Shown here piece by piece: positions 41,630 through 53,449 of a stretch of DNA of 64,000 bases. The stretch lies in NCBI GenBank assembly GCA_022410635.1, contig JAJVDF010000207.1, forward strand, positions 1,053,916 to 1,117,915. Reading direction: 5' to 3'. How positions within the stretch are numbered: the first letter of the stretch is position 1; each line of letters opens with the position of its first letter. The DNA is from Tretioscincus oriximinensis (lineage: Eukaryota > Chordata > Lepidosauria > Squamata > Gymnophthalmidae). The notes under the pieces were generated by a model, which worked only from the letters and a program-made list of their open reading frames with translations, did no database searches and was not told the origin of the DNA. The position numbers and the translations under genes were made by a program.

Positions 41630-41845
41630 CNGGCCTCATGGTGGTAGGCAAGGCAGGGGAAGGTGAGGCTGCAGCTTTCTAGCCTGGCCTTGATCCAGTT
41701 GTGTGGTGCAGCCACCAAAATTATTTTTTATCAAATGGGAGGTCACGTGTGGCCATGGGGGGAGGGGGAGGATCCAGTGGGAGGGGCCAGGAAACATCAC
41801 AGGCTGGATCAAAGGACTCTGTGGGCCACATTTTCCCCATCCCTG
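41630..41845 (-). mobile_element. hAT-like element end
   Basis: Minus-strand reading begins CAGGGATGGGGAAAATGTGG and contains CCACAGAGTCCTTTGATCC, resembling the element at 18.76-19.15 kb. The other boundary is not defined. Confidence 0.4.
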
Positions 41846-41859
41846 GTCTATACAAACNT

Positions 41860-42500
41860 TACCAGCAAGATGACGTCTTTTAAAAAAAAATATTGTCCAG
41901 GTCCAACTTGAAATTTGGCAACACTTTTTTGACAATGAGGGCTCATCGGTGATCGGTCTCTTGTCTGCCAAGCTTTCCATGTTTTGATTGGTTCTTCATC
42001 ACTGTTTAGCTTTAAGAACCTGGTAAAAATATACCTCTTCACCCAGGCTTTTGACTCCCAATTCCCTCCGCATTTATCTTTCCAGAGAGGAGGGAATTCA
42101 TGATTCTTTTAAAATTTTCCTAATGTTGCTTTCTTGTGTTGCTTATAATGTTCTGATACCTGCTCTGGGATGTGTGGGGAAAGGCAGCATATAAATTCTC
42201 AGGTAAAATAAACAAATAAAATAAACTTCATATATTTATTATGATCGTATGCCTGTAATACGTAACACACTCAATCCGTACAATAAGTACATAGGGGAGA
42301 GAATCGTTTTCAAACATTATCCTGGCTGCACTCTCAGGGCGAAAGAAGCGGTTTCGAGAACTGCAGAGTGAATTCAATTCCCTCTGCCGTTTTCTTCCGT
42401 TTCCAGCTACATTTCATCTCTGTTTCATTGCTTGGGTAATCAGTTTTCGGCGTGTCCTCTTCCCGAGCTCTTAAATGTGCCCAATACACAAACGTGCAAA
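41860..42500. other. Unassigned intergenic sequence
   Basis: No gene recognised. The 42.0-42.23 kb part (ACCTCTTCACCCAGGC, then AGGCAGCATATAAAT and AAATAAAC) looks like an old repeat tail. Confidence 0.4.
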
Positions 42501-42502
42501 TC

Positions 42503-42763
42503 CATAAGAACATAAGAAGAGCCGCACTGGATCAGGCCACAGCCCATCGAGTCCAGCCTTCTGTCTCACACAGAGGCCCACCAGATGCACCTGGGCAGTC
42601 CGAACAGAGGAAAGCAAAATATGCTGCTCCTGTTCGTGACTCCCTGCAAATGGTATTTCAGGAGTCCTGCCTGTTGCTCCATCCCAGAGGCAACATCCAG
42701 ACATCCATCTTAGTATCCATTTATACCTTTAGTGTCCATAAACCTGTCTAGTCCTGTCTTGAT
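42503..42763 (-). mobile_element. CR1-type LINE 3' end
   Basis: Starts CATAAGAACATAAGAAGAGCC on the plus strand and ends in CCTGTCTAGTCCTGTCTTGA, a short 5'-truncated copy. Confidence 0.85.
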
Positions 42764-42769
42764 ACACAA

Positions 42770-44300
42770 AATTTAATACAGATGTTCAGATATAATGTTT
42801 TGCGCAAAAACTTTAAAAACTGCTGTTGCTTCCTCAAAGTTTAGAAGAAAACGGAGGCAGAACATGTGCAGCAATGTTTGCGCAGAGGGGCTCCCATAAC
42901 CAGCGCACAGTTAGCTTGAATTGGGGAAAACTACACCTGCCCTTGCTTTGAGGGAGGACTCCGTCTGGTGACATGTGGCTTTGCGAACGAGGCATCGCAA
43001 AAGAGCTCCCNCGTGAGAACTGCTTGTAGCCAATGCAAACCCACACATCTTTCGCTCCCTTTTTTTCCCTAGTGAGAACANAGTGTTACTATTTCATATC
43101 CTAGTTCGGGAAGGTCAAATAAATATGGATTTCAATGTTGCCACTACTTGGTCTCCCTTACGCCACAAATCTGTTCTCAGCTTCTTCAGGGAAAGCAGAA
43201 AGAGGGTCAGTAGCTTCCTGTCTGTTAAAGCTGCAAACCTGAAATGAGGGGCCCAAAATATATATTTTTGAACATGTTTTGGTGTTTCGGTGTGAAACAG
43301 AATGTTTTCAATATCCCTTTTTTTCTAAAGTTGGATAACGCAGTGCTGGGAAATCCAGTGACAGGAAATGGCTGCAATTCCTTGAGGATGTGAGATGGCT
43401 CCCATACTGCGTTGAGGGAGGCACCTCCATTCTTAAAGCTGCAGGGCATTATTCATCCCAGTCAAAGGGATGGGGTTGTATTAGCACAAGACAGGGCCTT
43501 AGCCAATGTCTTGTGAACACCCATCTCCTGACCTTCCTTCTTNCCAGTCTGCCCGGCCTGAAGAAAGCCTCCTTTGTGACTATTATAGAACATGTGCACA
43601 TCAAACAGTCCAGCTTTGAAACACTATCCTTCCCCCACATCCTTGCCACATGAAACATCTAAAGACACTTGAGAGGCATTGATAGCTTTTGCTACCAGAC
43701 CCTTGTCCTGCTTTTTATTGTCTTTTGAGGTCAGGCAAATTTTCCCAGAGCTTGGGGGAAATACCGCTTTTACCCTTTTGGTACAATCGCTCCTTTGCAT
43801 TGATCAGAGGCCAAGGTCAAGGGGAGCTTAAAATCCTGCCTGTCCACCGGAAAATAATATCCCCCCTCCCCGAATATTATTTGGCTACATCCGCATACTT
43901 CTTAAAAAATAGCTCAAAAGCAACTTATGATGTTAAGTTCCAAAGTAATCGTGGGTCCAGGCATACATACCCTCATCTTTTCTNAAACAAACCATTAAAA
44001 AAACCTTTAAATCCACATGGAACAGACAGGACAACTAACCAGGAAGTAAATATTGAGCATGCTCAGTATACGATTCTTACTGTCTTATGCTGGCATCTTC
44101 TTGCGGTATCTGTTAAGGATTGTACACACAAAGGACGCTTCTTGCCTCCATGGTTGCAGGTATGGACATTTTGGAAAACATCAACAAAGGCTTCTTTCTG
44201 GGTGCACTTGAACACTTCTGGGTGCTTTGTAAAAACTCCATTGGCACATGTGGCAGAGCTAACATCCCGGTTTGAACTCTAGATCAAATTCAGTGAGTTC
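42770..44300. other. Unassigned intergenic sequence
   Basis: No supported gene. A 197-codon frame at 43689-44282 is the longest unexplained frame in the intergenic region, but it has no recognisable domain. Confidence 0.4.
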
Positions 44301-44307
44301 ATTAATG

Positions 44308-44648
44308 TGGTAGACTGACCAGATTTTCTGAGGTCCAAACTGGGGCAATTAATATTCATGTTAATTTGCATATTCATGAATATGCAAACCACCCACCAAC
44401 ATGCATACCCCTTTAAAATCCCTGTCCGAAAAATCCACAAAGTTTGTGAGAATTTTTGAAGTGCATGAGATTTTTTGGTGTGATAAATTTGTATTTTTTA
44501 TTTTTTTTTACTGAGGGNAGGGTGCCTTCAGGAGCTTGCCCTGGTTGCCAGAGCCCCCTAGTGATGGTCCAATTTTTTTCCCTGGGAGGGCTGGATAGAC
44601 ACCTCAAAACTGGGTCCCCCCCCCAAATGGGTTCATTTGGTCAGCCTA
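44308..44648. mobile_element. Family P element copy 3 with perfect 8-bp TSD
   Basis: Ends TAGACTGACCAGA and GGTCAGCCTA match the palindromic MITEs at 0.56 and 13.33 kb, but the interior is longer and different. CATTAATG is duplicated exactly at 44300-44307 and 44649-44656. Confidence 0.75.
44365..44388. repeat. Perfect 24-bp palindrome with octamer-like ends
   Basis: TTTGCATATTCA followed by its exact reverse complement. With flanking bases the left side reads ATTTGCAT, the POU-factor octamer. It lies inside the transposon at 44308-44648. Confidence 0.85.
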
Positions 44649-44699
44649 CATTAATGCTTCATTTTCATTGTTACAGCGGAGAGGTACACAATTATTTCT

Positions 44700-45820
44700 G
44701 CATGGAATTGTGCAACAGTTGTGTTTCAGTGTAACAATTTTTTTTAGTCGAACAGATAGGGTTGTTTTAAAACAGTTCCATTTTAGGCGCCTCATTTTTN
44801 AAAAAAATCAGGACAAATATTTTGCATCTTTAGTGCATATGGAGAAAAGGAATGCTCACCAAGTGCAGCTTACAATAGTTGCAGCATCCAAAGAAAAAAT
44901 AATTATTGCTTTTTCACACCCCTTAAAGCTGCTTTTNGTAATCCTAGTTGTAAATGAACCATTTGTCTCAGTTTTGTTCAAACAGGAATTGCTTTGGTTA
45001 AAGAACTGAACAGAATCAAATCGAACAGTTCAATCTGAACTTTTGAAAAACGAATTGAATTTGCATCCACATATAAATGTTTTAATCCACACTACAGGCC
45101 TGAGAGTGCATCTATATGACTGCCTGTTGCCCTGCTANTTCTCACTCTCACAGAATAAAGCACCTGCATTATTGCAGTTCTAAGTCACGTGTTCCTTTCT
45201 TTCTTTTGGATTCTTGGCGAAATGGGAAGGAAATCTCATGCATTTCACTACAAATCCCAGGAGGCTTTGGNAGTAGAAGTTCCAAGGAAACACTGTTTCT
45301 CTCCTGTCATTGGCTGTTGTCTCCTACATTCTCCCCTTGAGAAATGCTTTGTTTTAAGAAAAAGATCCTGCTTTGCTTCAAGTGCCTACTGGGGTTCCCT
45401 AGCTTTTTTAGCAAAGAATCACGGTCCTTTTTATGTCCCGAAAGCAAGCTGGGATGAACATATGGAGCGTTGAGCCATCGTTTAATCCAAAGGGATGTAC
45501 TAGGATGAAAACATGGATTGAAGGCCTTTTAGAGAGCTATGATTGCTGCAGCCCCACAATTAAATGTGGAAGACACCTCAGTGTCACGGTAGGACAGCAG
45601 TGGGAAATAAATGTGTAGATGCACCCTGAAATGGGAAGATTAGTATCATCATGTCAGAAGTGCAAAGGCTATGAACATGTATGAAGGGGGTCCTAGACTA
45701 TGCAACAGNCTCTCTCTGCCAATCACTTATATAGTTTTTGACACCTGGTAAAAACTTACTATCCAAGTTCTTGATTCTTGGATCCATTTGGGATGGTCCT
45801 GCAAGGGAGGCGAGTGGGTT
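44700..45820. other. Unassigned intergenic sequence
   Basis: No gene or recognised repeat. Frames at 45.1-45.6 kb contain undetermined bases and no motif. Confidence 0.4.
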
Positions 45821-45825
45821 GAAGG

Positions 45826-46080
45826 GATTTATTTATTATTTATATCGCCTCATACCTGAGGGTCTCAGGGCAGTTAACAATAAAAGCAGTTAACATATTA
45901 AAAAAGTCACATATAAACTAGGGAAAGGATAGCAGTTTTCTCAGCCAAAGGCCTGGCCAAAGCGCGTCTTCAAGCATTTTATGAATGCACACAGAGATGG
46001 TGATAGGCACACCCCAAGGGGGAGGCTATTTCGTAGTCTAGAGGGCTTCCACAGAGAAAGCCCTATCCTGAGTTCCTGAA
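45826..46080. repeat. Dispersed repeat, family L copy 3
   Basis: CATACCTGAGGGTCTCAGGG, AGTTAACAATAAAAGCAG and TCAGCCAAAGGCCTGGCC, then CACAGAGAAAGCCCTATCC. It is the longest copy and resembles a retroelement 3' end read from its poly(A) side. Confidence 0.6.
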
Positions 46081-46099
46081 ATACATTTTAAATGTTTAA

Positions 46100-47420
46100 A
46101 TAATTTGTATATTTTAACTTTGTTGTTGCTGCTGATCCTGGAATCGATTGATGAAGGGAGGATGTAAATTTGTAAAAGAAATGAGTGAATAAATGAAATG
46201 CTATCTCTGTAGCTTTTTTTTCTTTGCAAGTTCGTGTGTGCAGTCTTGTGTGTTAAAAGTACCAAAATTTTATCATAGACTTTTTGGCTGCAGTTTATAT
46301 GCACACTTTCAGTTTCTGGATATTTCTGAATAGGGGAGGAGGAAGCAATTAGAACCTCTAAAATGCAAAATGAGGCCCATGCTCTNCTTTCTGTGGGAGG
46401 ATCCTAGTTTAGTAGCTGAGCCTGTGTTTTGCAATTGAATACCTGGNTTCAGTCTCTGCTTTCAGCAAATGAAGCAACCCAATAGGAGATGGCAGGAAAT
46501 ACCTCTAGCAGAGGCTAAAGAGCAATTGCCTGTCAACCCGGAGTGGGAGGCTTAAGGGAAACTGACTCCAGCTGCTGCCTAAGGCCTCTTCACTTAAGTG
46601 TGAAGGACGCACAGACAATTGGCCTGCACCAAGCTGCGGACGGTTTGTCTAGACAAATATTGCCTCCTGGACTAGACAGACAATTAGTCTGACCAAGTAT
46701 AATCCTAGGCCAGAATTGGCCAGATTCCCTTGAAGGTAAATTTGTCTCCAAAACAGATACCACCACTGACTAAGGACAAGGCCACCCAGGATACACACTT
46801 TCTGGCTTTCTCAAATCTGGTCATAACTCGGGATTATATATTTATTTAGAGCATAAAATATAGAATACAACCAGAAATACTTATTTATGTGCAGCCCAAG
46901 CCAGTATTACATTTGGGTGCTAAACAATGGTCATGTGATAGATGGTTTAAGTATACCTACATAGAGGAACATGGCAAGACTGAGAAGTTATAAATAAACT
47001 TTATGATGATAATGATGCCTTTTATATAAAAAAAATATGACCTCGTTCNCAACAGGATCGGGCAACACAACTGGAATACATAAATCATATTTCGGAACTC
47101 CAAAATCACGTAAAATAAATAACAGTGATTTGAAATTCAATGGATAATTAAGGATTACCTATAATCCTTATGAAGTGCTATTTATGTTTCCTGTTGTTGT
47201 ATATGCGTATATAAAATCTAGAAACAAAACAAAGCTGACATAATAAAAACAACTGCAGGTTAAAGAGGTGGGCCTTCAAAGTTTTTTTCTGAAACAGTTC
47301 ACATGCCGTCTTCAGTATCTCTCTTGGATTGACTCCCCTGACTTCAGGCCTCGTTGGTGCTGCAGTCCAAGAGGCCCATAGACAAGGATATCTACTAAGT
47401 GGCTCTCATAGCCCTTTGGA
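46100..47420. other. Unassigned intergenic sequence
   Basis: AT-rich, with no supported gene. 46.8-47.2 kb is particularly AT-rich. Confidence 0.4.
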
Positions 47421-47426
47421 GATGAT

Positions 47427-47625
47427 CAAGAAAAATGTAGGCAGCAGGAGCTTTTGTGGACAAGTCTACTTCTTTGGGAATAAGGAGACTTTAGGTGCAT
47501 CTCAAGAAGTAGACGTACCTATGAAAGTTCATGCTGCCTACCTTCCTCTAATTAGTCTCTAAGGTGCTATGAGACCCTGTCGCTCAATATTCTGGACCCA
47601 GATGAATGCAGATGTCGCCTTGGCT
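47427..47625. mobile_element. Foldback element (family F)
   Basis: GTAGGCAGCAGGAGCTTTTG pairs with AAAGTTCATGCTGCCTAC. ATTAGTCTCTAAGGTGCTATG and TTCTGGACCCAGATGAATG are the right outer part. The left outer part is missing. Confidence 0.65.
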
Positions 47626-47639
47626 TTAAGATGTGAGTG

Positions 47640-50130
47640 GTTTTATAGGTGCCATTCGGGTTTGATGGTGCTATGTGGAGGCTATAGAAGTTCACTGTAT
47701 GACTTAGGTCAGGAACTGTGGCTTAACTTAGTCTACCTCTCAAGATTGTTGTGAGAACGGAGTAACATGGAAGGCTATATTTGCTGCCTGAGCTCTTCCA
47801 AAGTAGAATGGAATAAACATGATAAATAATAGCTGGAGATCTATTTTAGTACTTTTTTGTGGGCCGCAGTGACTGGCTTCACTTCTCTCTCTTTTACACG
47901 GTAGGTCACCTTTTTATGACAAATTCTGAAAANGGAAGAGTAATAATAATAAAAAAACCTATGTGAATGTGGAGAGCTGATTAAAAGGGAAACTAAAGGA
48001 GGTAATCTGACTCTCTATCTTCTTATTGGCCAAGTGTGTGGAATTAGAATGTTGAGGAAATTCCAGTAAGTTGCCTGAAAAAACTAATTGTTGAGGCTTC
48101 TCCTCTGTTTAAGGCAGTTTAGATGATGTTCCAAATACATCTCATTCAGGCACACAAGTACTCATTACCAATGGCCTGATTTTCATTTCCTTTTTTATTT
48201 CAAAAGATCGCTTGTAAGCAGCCTCCATGTGATCTGCACATCTTGAAGTAACTTTCAACTCTTCCCACCTGAAACACATGATGGCCTTACAGGGGATAAT
48301 TTGGTGCTGAACATTAAAAAAAACAAAAACAGAAACTTTTGCAGTTTTTCTTGTTTATGTTTAATCGTAAGGACAACTCTAAGGCCCTTTCTGTACCCAT
48401 TATTAATCAGTATCAAGGACCTATAAAATCTTCTGAACCTCATTGATCCAGATCTGTCTTTAGATATAAAGTGCACCCACACTGCTGTCTTTTGTAGTGT
48501 TATTTCTGTATCTCATGCTAAATTTGCGCTTTCCTTCCTGGCTGATGTATATCTCTGTTCTATTGGCTTCCCTTGTTGCTGGGTAGGTGAGTTCAAAGGA
48601 AAAATCTCACTTTAACCTCGTCCAATTTGAGGAGAGAGTTTTTTCTATTCACAATCACACCTTTTCCCCATGTAAATTCAATAGGATTAAGCTGCTTATC
48701 AGCCTCCTGTAGCCCCTGCTCTTGTCACAAGATCACGAGTCAGGTTGGATGTTTCAGCAGCTCTTGCAGGGAATGTCCAGATGACACCATGATAGTGCAA
48801 AGACTGGATATTGTGCAATGAGAAAGGCATAAAAGTACTAGCAGGAAAAAGCATAATGACAGGCCTTCCTGCAATCACATAGGGCAAGTTGGATTCCTGC
48901 AATCACATATGGCAAGTTCCCTACAATCATGTTATTATAACATGAAAAACTCTCACATCTGAATGCACCCATAGTGTAATCCTGACCAAGGAAGTACTGG
49001 TGTTATTATTAGTTACGATTGAACATGTCTCCTGGCCAACAGACCAGAGTGGATAGAGCAGGTCTCCCATGTTTGCAACAAATGTTTGCAACATTTTCAT
49101 GGTGCACACCAAGGCACAACACTGACATGTATCCTCTTGGTCTTGAAGGCCATGCTTTGAGATTACAGTAGGGACCTGTCTGGTCTAACACCCTTATGCA
49201 GACATCAGGGTTCCAGATCATCAACCAGCAAGCCTAGGTATCCCAGACACACTGATCCTAACCATGTAGAGATAAGTGCAGAAGGAGCCTAAGATAATAT
49301 GGTGTCTTCCCATGCTCATATGCAAACCCTTGCATGAAGGCAATTCAACACAAAGGGGGACTTTTTTTAGCACTAATAATCTTATCGCTAAAAGTGCATG
49401 TTGATTTTTAGAGCAAGAAACTCAGAATTGGGAAACGGAATGGAAAGATAAGGAGGAGAATTTTCAGTGTGGTATCTTTGTTAAGTCTATTGCAATGAAA
49501 ACAACGAAGTCCAGTGGCACCTGAAAAATCAACAGTTGTCTAAATACGCTTAGGCACAGGAAGCAAAAGAGAATCAAGGGCATGAAAAGCAAGCAGCTTC
49601 TATTTGGTTTTGTTTCCACTGGAGGCTGAGACCAAACAATTAGCATTCCTAACGAGATGGGTCTTCCAAGGAAAATGTGACAGTGCAACTAAATACACTT
49701 TGCAAGGGAGCCCTTGAATACAGGAAACTACCTCACGCTTATCTACACAAATAGATATCTGTTTGTGCACAGCACAGGCTTCTGCTCCTTCCAATGGCCC
49801 CAAGCTTACGAAAGACTTGCCTTCCCAGACCACGTTTCACGAATCTGAAATTGCCTCACCTGAACGCTGCTTGTGAATTCTTCCATGACAGCCAGGCCTT
49901 TTTTTTATACTCTTATTTGTCTGTGATCCAATCAGTAACTTTGGACTAGTCAGTCCTGTTGGTTCAGACCATGGAAAGGGGTAGCCTGGAAAAAGCATTG
50001 TCTCCTCTGTTTTATTCTGGTTCATGAGAACTGGAGATGGATTAAAAATAGATGTCAGAATTGGTTTATTGGCTTATTGGTTTACTGGCTTATTGATCCA
50101 AACTACTGTAACTCAGCTATGGCTTTGAAA
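47640..50130. other. Unassigned intergenic sequence
   Basis: No gene recognised. A 25-bp word (TTCCTGCAATCACATA plus GGCAAGTT) is tandemly repeated with a 28-bp period at 48866-48918. Short frames have no motif. Confidence 0.4.
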
Positions 50131-50134
50131 AGGA

Positions 50135-50215
50135 TGTCGGCACAGCACCACAAAGACTAACACTGGGAAAGAAGTTGGTAGAATGAGCTTTTGTAGACTG
50201 AGTCTGGTTCGCAAC
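50135..50215. mobile_element. Foldback element (family F), single arm
   Basis: CAGCACCACAAAGACTAAC and GAATGAGCTTTTGTAGAC match one arm of the 38.9-kb element. Confidence 0.5.
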
Positions 50216-50338
50216 ATTATCAGCTCAGTATTTCATCCATGATGCAGGCCTACAACAGAACATGGGATGGTTTACCTTGGAGCCAAGACTCCCTAGCCTA
50301 AAAGCAGGAAGTGTGTGTGTTACATCAATCACTTGGAA

Positions 50339-50470
50339 TATTTTATTTATTTACATTTCTACATAACCTTATACCTGAAGGTCTAAGGGCAGTTAACAAT
50401 AAACATATTAAAACCAAATTAAAACAGCATCTGAGGGTTGGAAAGGGAGAACAGTTTTTCAGCCAAAGGA
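50339..50470. repeat. Dispersed repeat, family L copy 4
   Basis: TTATACCTGAAGGTCTAAGGG, AGTTAACAATAAACATATT and TTTTTCAGCCAAAGG match copy 3. Confidence 0.6.
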
Positions 50471-50489
50471 ACAGAGCATGGGAGCATAT

Positions 50490-50560
50490 ATACTAGTGGA
50501 ATAAGCCCATTGCATGAGTTAATCCTTCCCTCTTCCTGTATTATTCCTTCCCTCTTCCTN
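50490..50560 (-). mobile_element. Composite RT-polypurine repeat, tail-only copy
   Basis: Minus-strand reading gives a purine-rich GGAAGAGGGAAGGA stretch, then CATGCAATGGGCTTATTCCA and CTAGTAT, as at the ends of the copies at 53.4 and 58.4 kb. Confidence 0.5.
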
Positions 50561-50599
50561 TTGCTGGGCTGGGTCTGGTTCCATGGTACTTCTTGCCAA

Positions 50600-52330
50600 C
50601 TTGACTGANTTTAGAATGTTGGTGACATCACTCCAGGCCCTGGGATTCGTCCAACTATTGTCCAATCACAGAGTCCTCAGGGACTGTTGTGATTTCGTCA
50701 AATATATATATAGAGAGAGATAATTTACATGAAGTTGACAATCACCCAAAAATGATGGGTGAAATCCAAAAAACAATAATGAAACCCTTCAACCACCTTA
50801 CCTACCTCAACAGACAAAAAAGAAAAGAAAAAGATGTTAATCAANTACACAGTATTGAACTGGTTAATGAGCATTAGGATCCTATCTTAAAGTCCTGTTT
50901 TCACTGATCCCAAAAAGCAATGAGGTTGAGCCCGCAATGAGATTATCACTATGCCCACCACACACAATATTTTCTCTCTTACACACTCAAAAGAGCATAA
51001 AGTCAATCAAACAATCAAACCATAGTGTTATGGACCATCGGGATTTTTCCTTCAGCTTGTGACTCCTGTTCATAAGCTGTGTTTGCCCTTCAGGGTTCAC
51101 GGCTTTTTTTCTGAGAGTTGCTTAACTTGAGGCAAAACAAAATAGGTATGTAGCAATAATTCCCATGCTCTGCTGTGCTCTGCTCCAAGTGATTGATGTA
51201 ACAGCCCCTCTGCTTTTATCCCTAAAATGTCGTGTTTCAGCTTTGCCAGCATTCTTCCAGTCCACTTGTCATTGGTATGCTCGTCATGTCCCAGAGAAGC
51301 TAAAATGATTATGTACTTTGAATGGATCTTCAAGAAGTATTGCACCTTCAGGGCGTTGCANTTCGGGGGTCTTGTAACATGTAGAAAGAAACGTGTAACA
51401 ATTCTTATTCTGATAGTGGCAATTCAAGGAGGCTTCCATGGGCAGGAATGCTTTGATTTAATATAGATCTGAGATTTTGCAATCTAGAAGCATTACTTTT
51501 GCCCATCGGGAAATAACCACAGAATGTTGAGGACAAAGGAATAAGTAATGTGCCAAAATGGTTCGGTCAGTTTATAGACGGGGTACCAGTTGTCAACAAT
51601 AACAATAAANGTCCAGCTTCCAGTTCCTCATCTGCCAAAATAATCCTTTTCCAGCTTTATGGTCCTTATAGTTGTATTTCTGACTGTTTTCCTATGCCTT
51701 TTATCATGATGACAAGTGCTTATGATAAAAGCTTAGATGCCCAGAAGGTTCACAAAGCTGGAAGTAGCAGCAGCAGCCCAAATGTGAAGAGTGAAAAGGA
51801 GCTATTGTTCTGGCAGTGGAGGCCTACTGGGAACTATAGTCTGAGTAGTGGGCAGCCTCTTCCACCCAGCCTGCGTGGATCCCTGCCCTGTGGACAACAG
51901 CTCCCAACCTACACCCAAGCATATTCTGGGTGGGAGGATGCCTCTTTAGCCAATGTAGTGCCCAGTCCAACCCACAGAAACAGGTTTTCTGCTTACAGGA
52001 AGGTGCCTGGGGGACCCGTCCATAGTTCACAGTGAAGTGGGTGGTTTATACAGTTCACATATAAACCCTCTTGTTCAAACACTTTGGAATAATGGTATTT
52101 GAACTATTAAACTTCACTTATTGCCCATCCCTATAAACAACACTGATTGTGGTCAATTTAGTTACCAGATCATAGGGTTTCTAACACTCAGATCTTATGC
52201 TAGGATGGCCTGAATGCAGCTGAACCATGTGGCAATCCAACCATCCTAGAGCCAGGGCTAGAAGTTTTCCAGTGGGAAATCTCGTGGTGGGAGAGCAAAA
52301 ATCTTGGGCATTTGAGATTTTTCCGTGTGT
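50600..52330. other. Unassigned intergenic sequence
   Basis: No supported gene. A 161-codon frame at 51550-52035 is rich in Ser and Asn runs, contains an undetermined base and shows no domain. Confidence 0.4.
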
Positions 52331-52342
52331 GCAAAAATTTTG

Positions 52343-52442
52343 TGATGTCACTCCTGGCACCATTTCTGGAAGTGACATCATTTAGGTGTCAGAAGCCACT
52401 TTCTGGAAGCTGGCCAGAAGTGACATCACAATGATGCCACTT
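52343..52442. repeat. CRE/ETS-like palindrome cluster
   Basis: TGATGTCACT (52343-52352), AGTGACATCA (52371-52380) and AGTGACATCA-CAA-TGATGCCACTTCCGG (from 52419) lie within 100 bp. It resembles the palindrome in TRIB1 intron 2 at 23333. Confidence 0.6.
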
Positions 52443-52637
52443 CCGGCCCCAGCGCATCTCCAGCACATTATTGTGCGTGAATTCATGCTTCATATGAGAG
52501 TGGACAATCTGACAAAATTCTCATACAATTCCCATCACTTTAAGAAAATGATGAGTGAATGCACCCTTTGTTAAGACATCTTGTTCACACATTGAAATGA
52601 CCAGTCAAATTGAATGAAGCCTGGATAGGGTTATCTG

Positions 52638-52672
52638 CCCCCCCCCCCCCAAAAAAAAAAAAAAAAAGGGGG
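52638..52672. repeat. C13-A17-G5 homopolymer junction
   Basis: Three pure homopolymer runs are joined end to end. It may be an assembly-sensitive site. Confidence 0.8.
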
Positions 52673-52965
52673 ACAAATGTTTTGCAGCTTTCATGGATGT
52701 GGAAAAGAGGACTGTTAACCAGCTGCTTTGCTTGCTTCTTTTCGGGTGGAAGGGTAGCCCATAGCACCTTTTGTCACCAGCTTAAAAGGCTTCTGGTGTT
52801 GTAAATTCCATGCAACTTTCCACTGCAGGTTGGCAGCACAATTCCTGACGTGAGCGTCATTTGCAGAGTCTGTATAATGCTGCAGAGGCTGCAAAGGTGA
52901 TTTGAAAACAACTGTAATATGCTGCAGCAGCACCGTTTTACAGTTGCTCTGCAGCAGTTTTTGTT

Positions 52966-53425
52966 TTTAAGAACACGAGAGGCGAGTGCTGGATCGGGTC
53001 ACAGTTCACCTAGTTCAGTATCTGCTTTGGGGCATCTCAGGGTTAGAAACTGGCTAACAGAAACCTTTCTGTTAGAAAAAGACAGGGAACAGAAGGAAGA
53101 AGTAAATGGGCAGTTCCCTGGGTGGAAAGGCGTGAAAAGTGGAATACCTCAGGGTTCAGTAGTGGGACCAGAATTGGGAAGGGAAGGAAGGAATGGATGA
53201 AAGATGGAAGGGAAGGAAGGAAAATAAAAGAAAAAGGGAAGGAAAATAAAAGAAAAAATGGAAAGAAGGAAGGAATGAAACAAGGAAGCATCAAGTAAAA
53301 GGTTGACTGGAGGGGCAAATATGGGAGGGAGTAGGCGGCGGTATGGATGGGAGCAGGGGGAGGAGGGGCTAGAGCTCACTGCATTACTGTAACATAANGG
53401 GCTAATTCCACTAGTTCCAGAATAA
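52966..53425 (+). mobile_element. Composite CR1-RT / polypurine repeat, copy B
   Basis: A CR1 3' end in reverse (52966-53025) abuts it. The plus frame gives RNWLTETFLLEKDREQ and [17 protein letters not shown], then a polypurine tract (53170-53290). The tail has GGATGGGAGCAGGGGGAGGA and GGGCTAATTCCACTAGTTCC. Confidence 0.75.
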
Positions 53426-53449
53426 AACAACGTGGGGAGTGGGGGGCTT

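Noticed and set aside
51550..52035. 161-codon plus-strand frame
   Set aside because: Runs of Asn and Ser come from short repeats, there is an undetermined residue, and no domain or gene context supports it.
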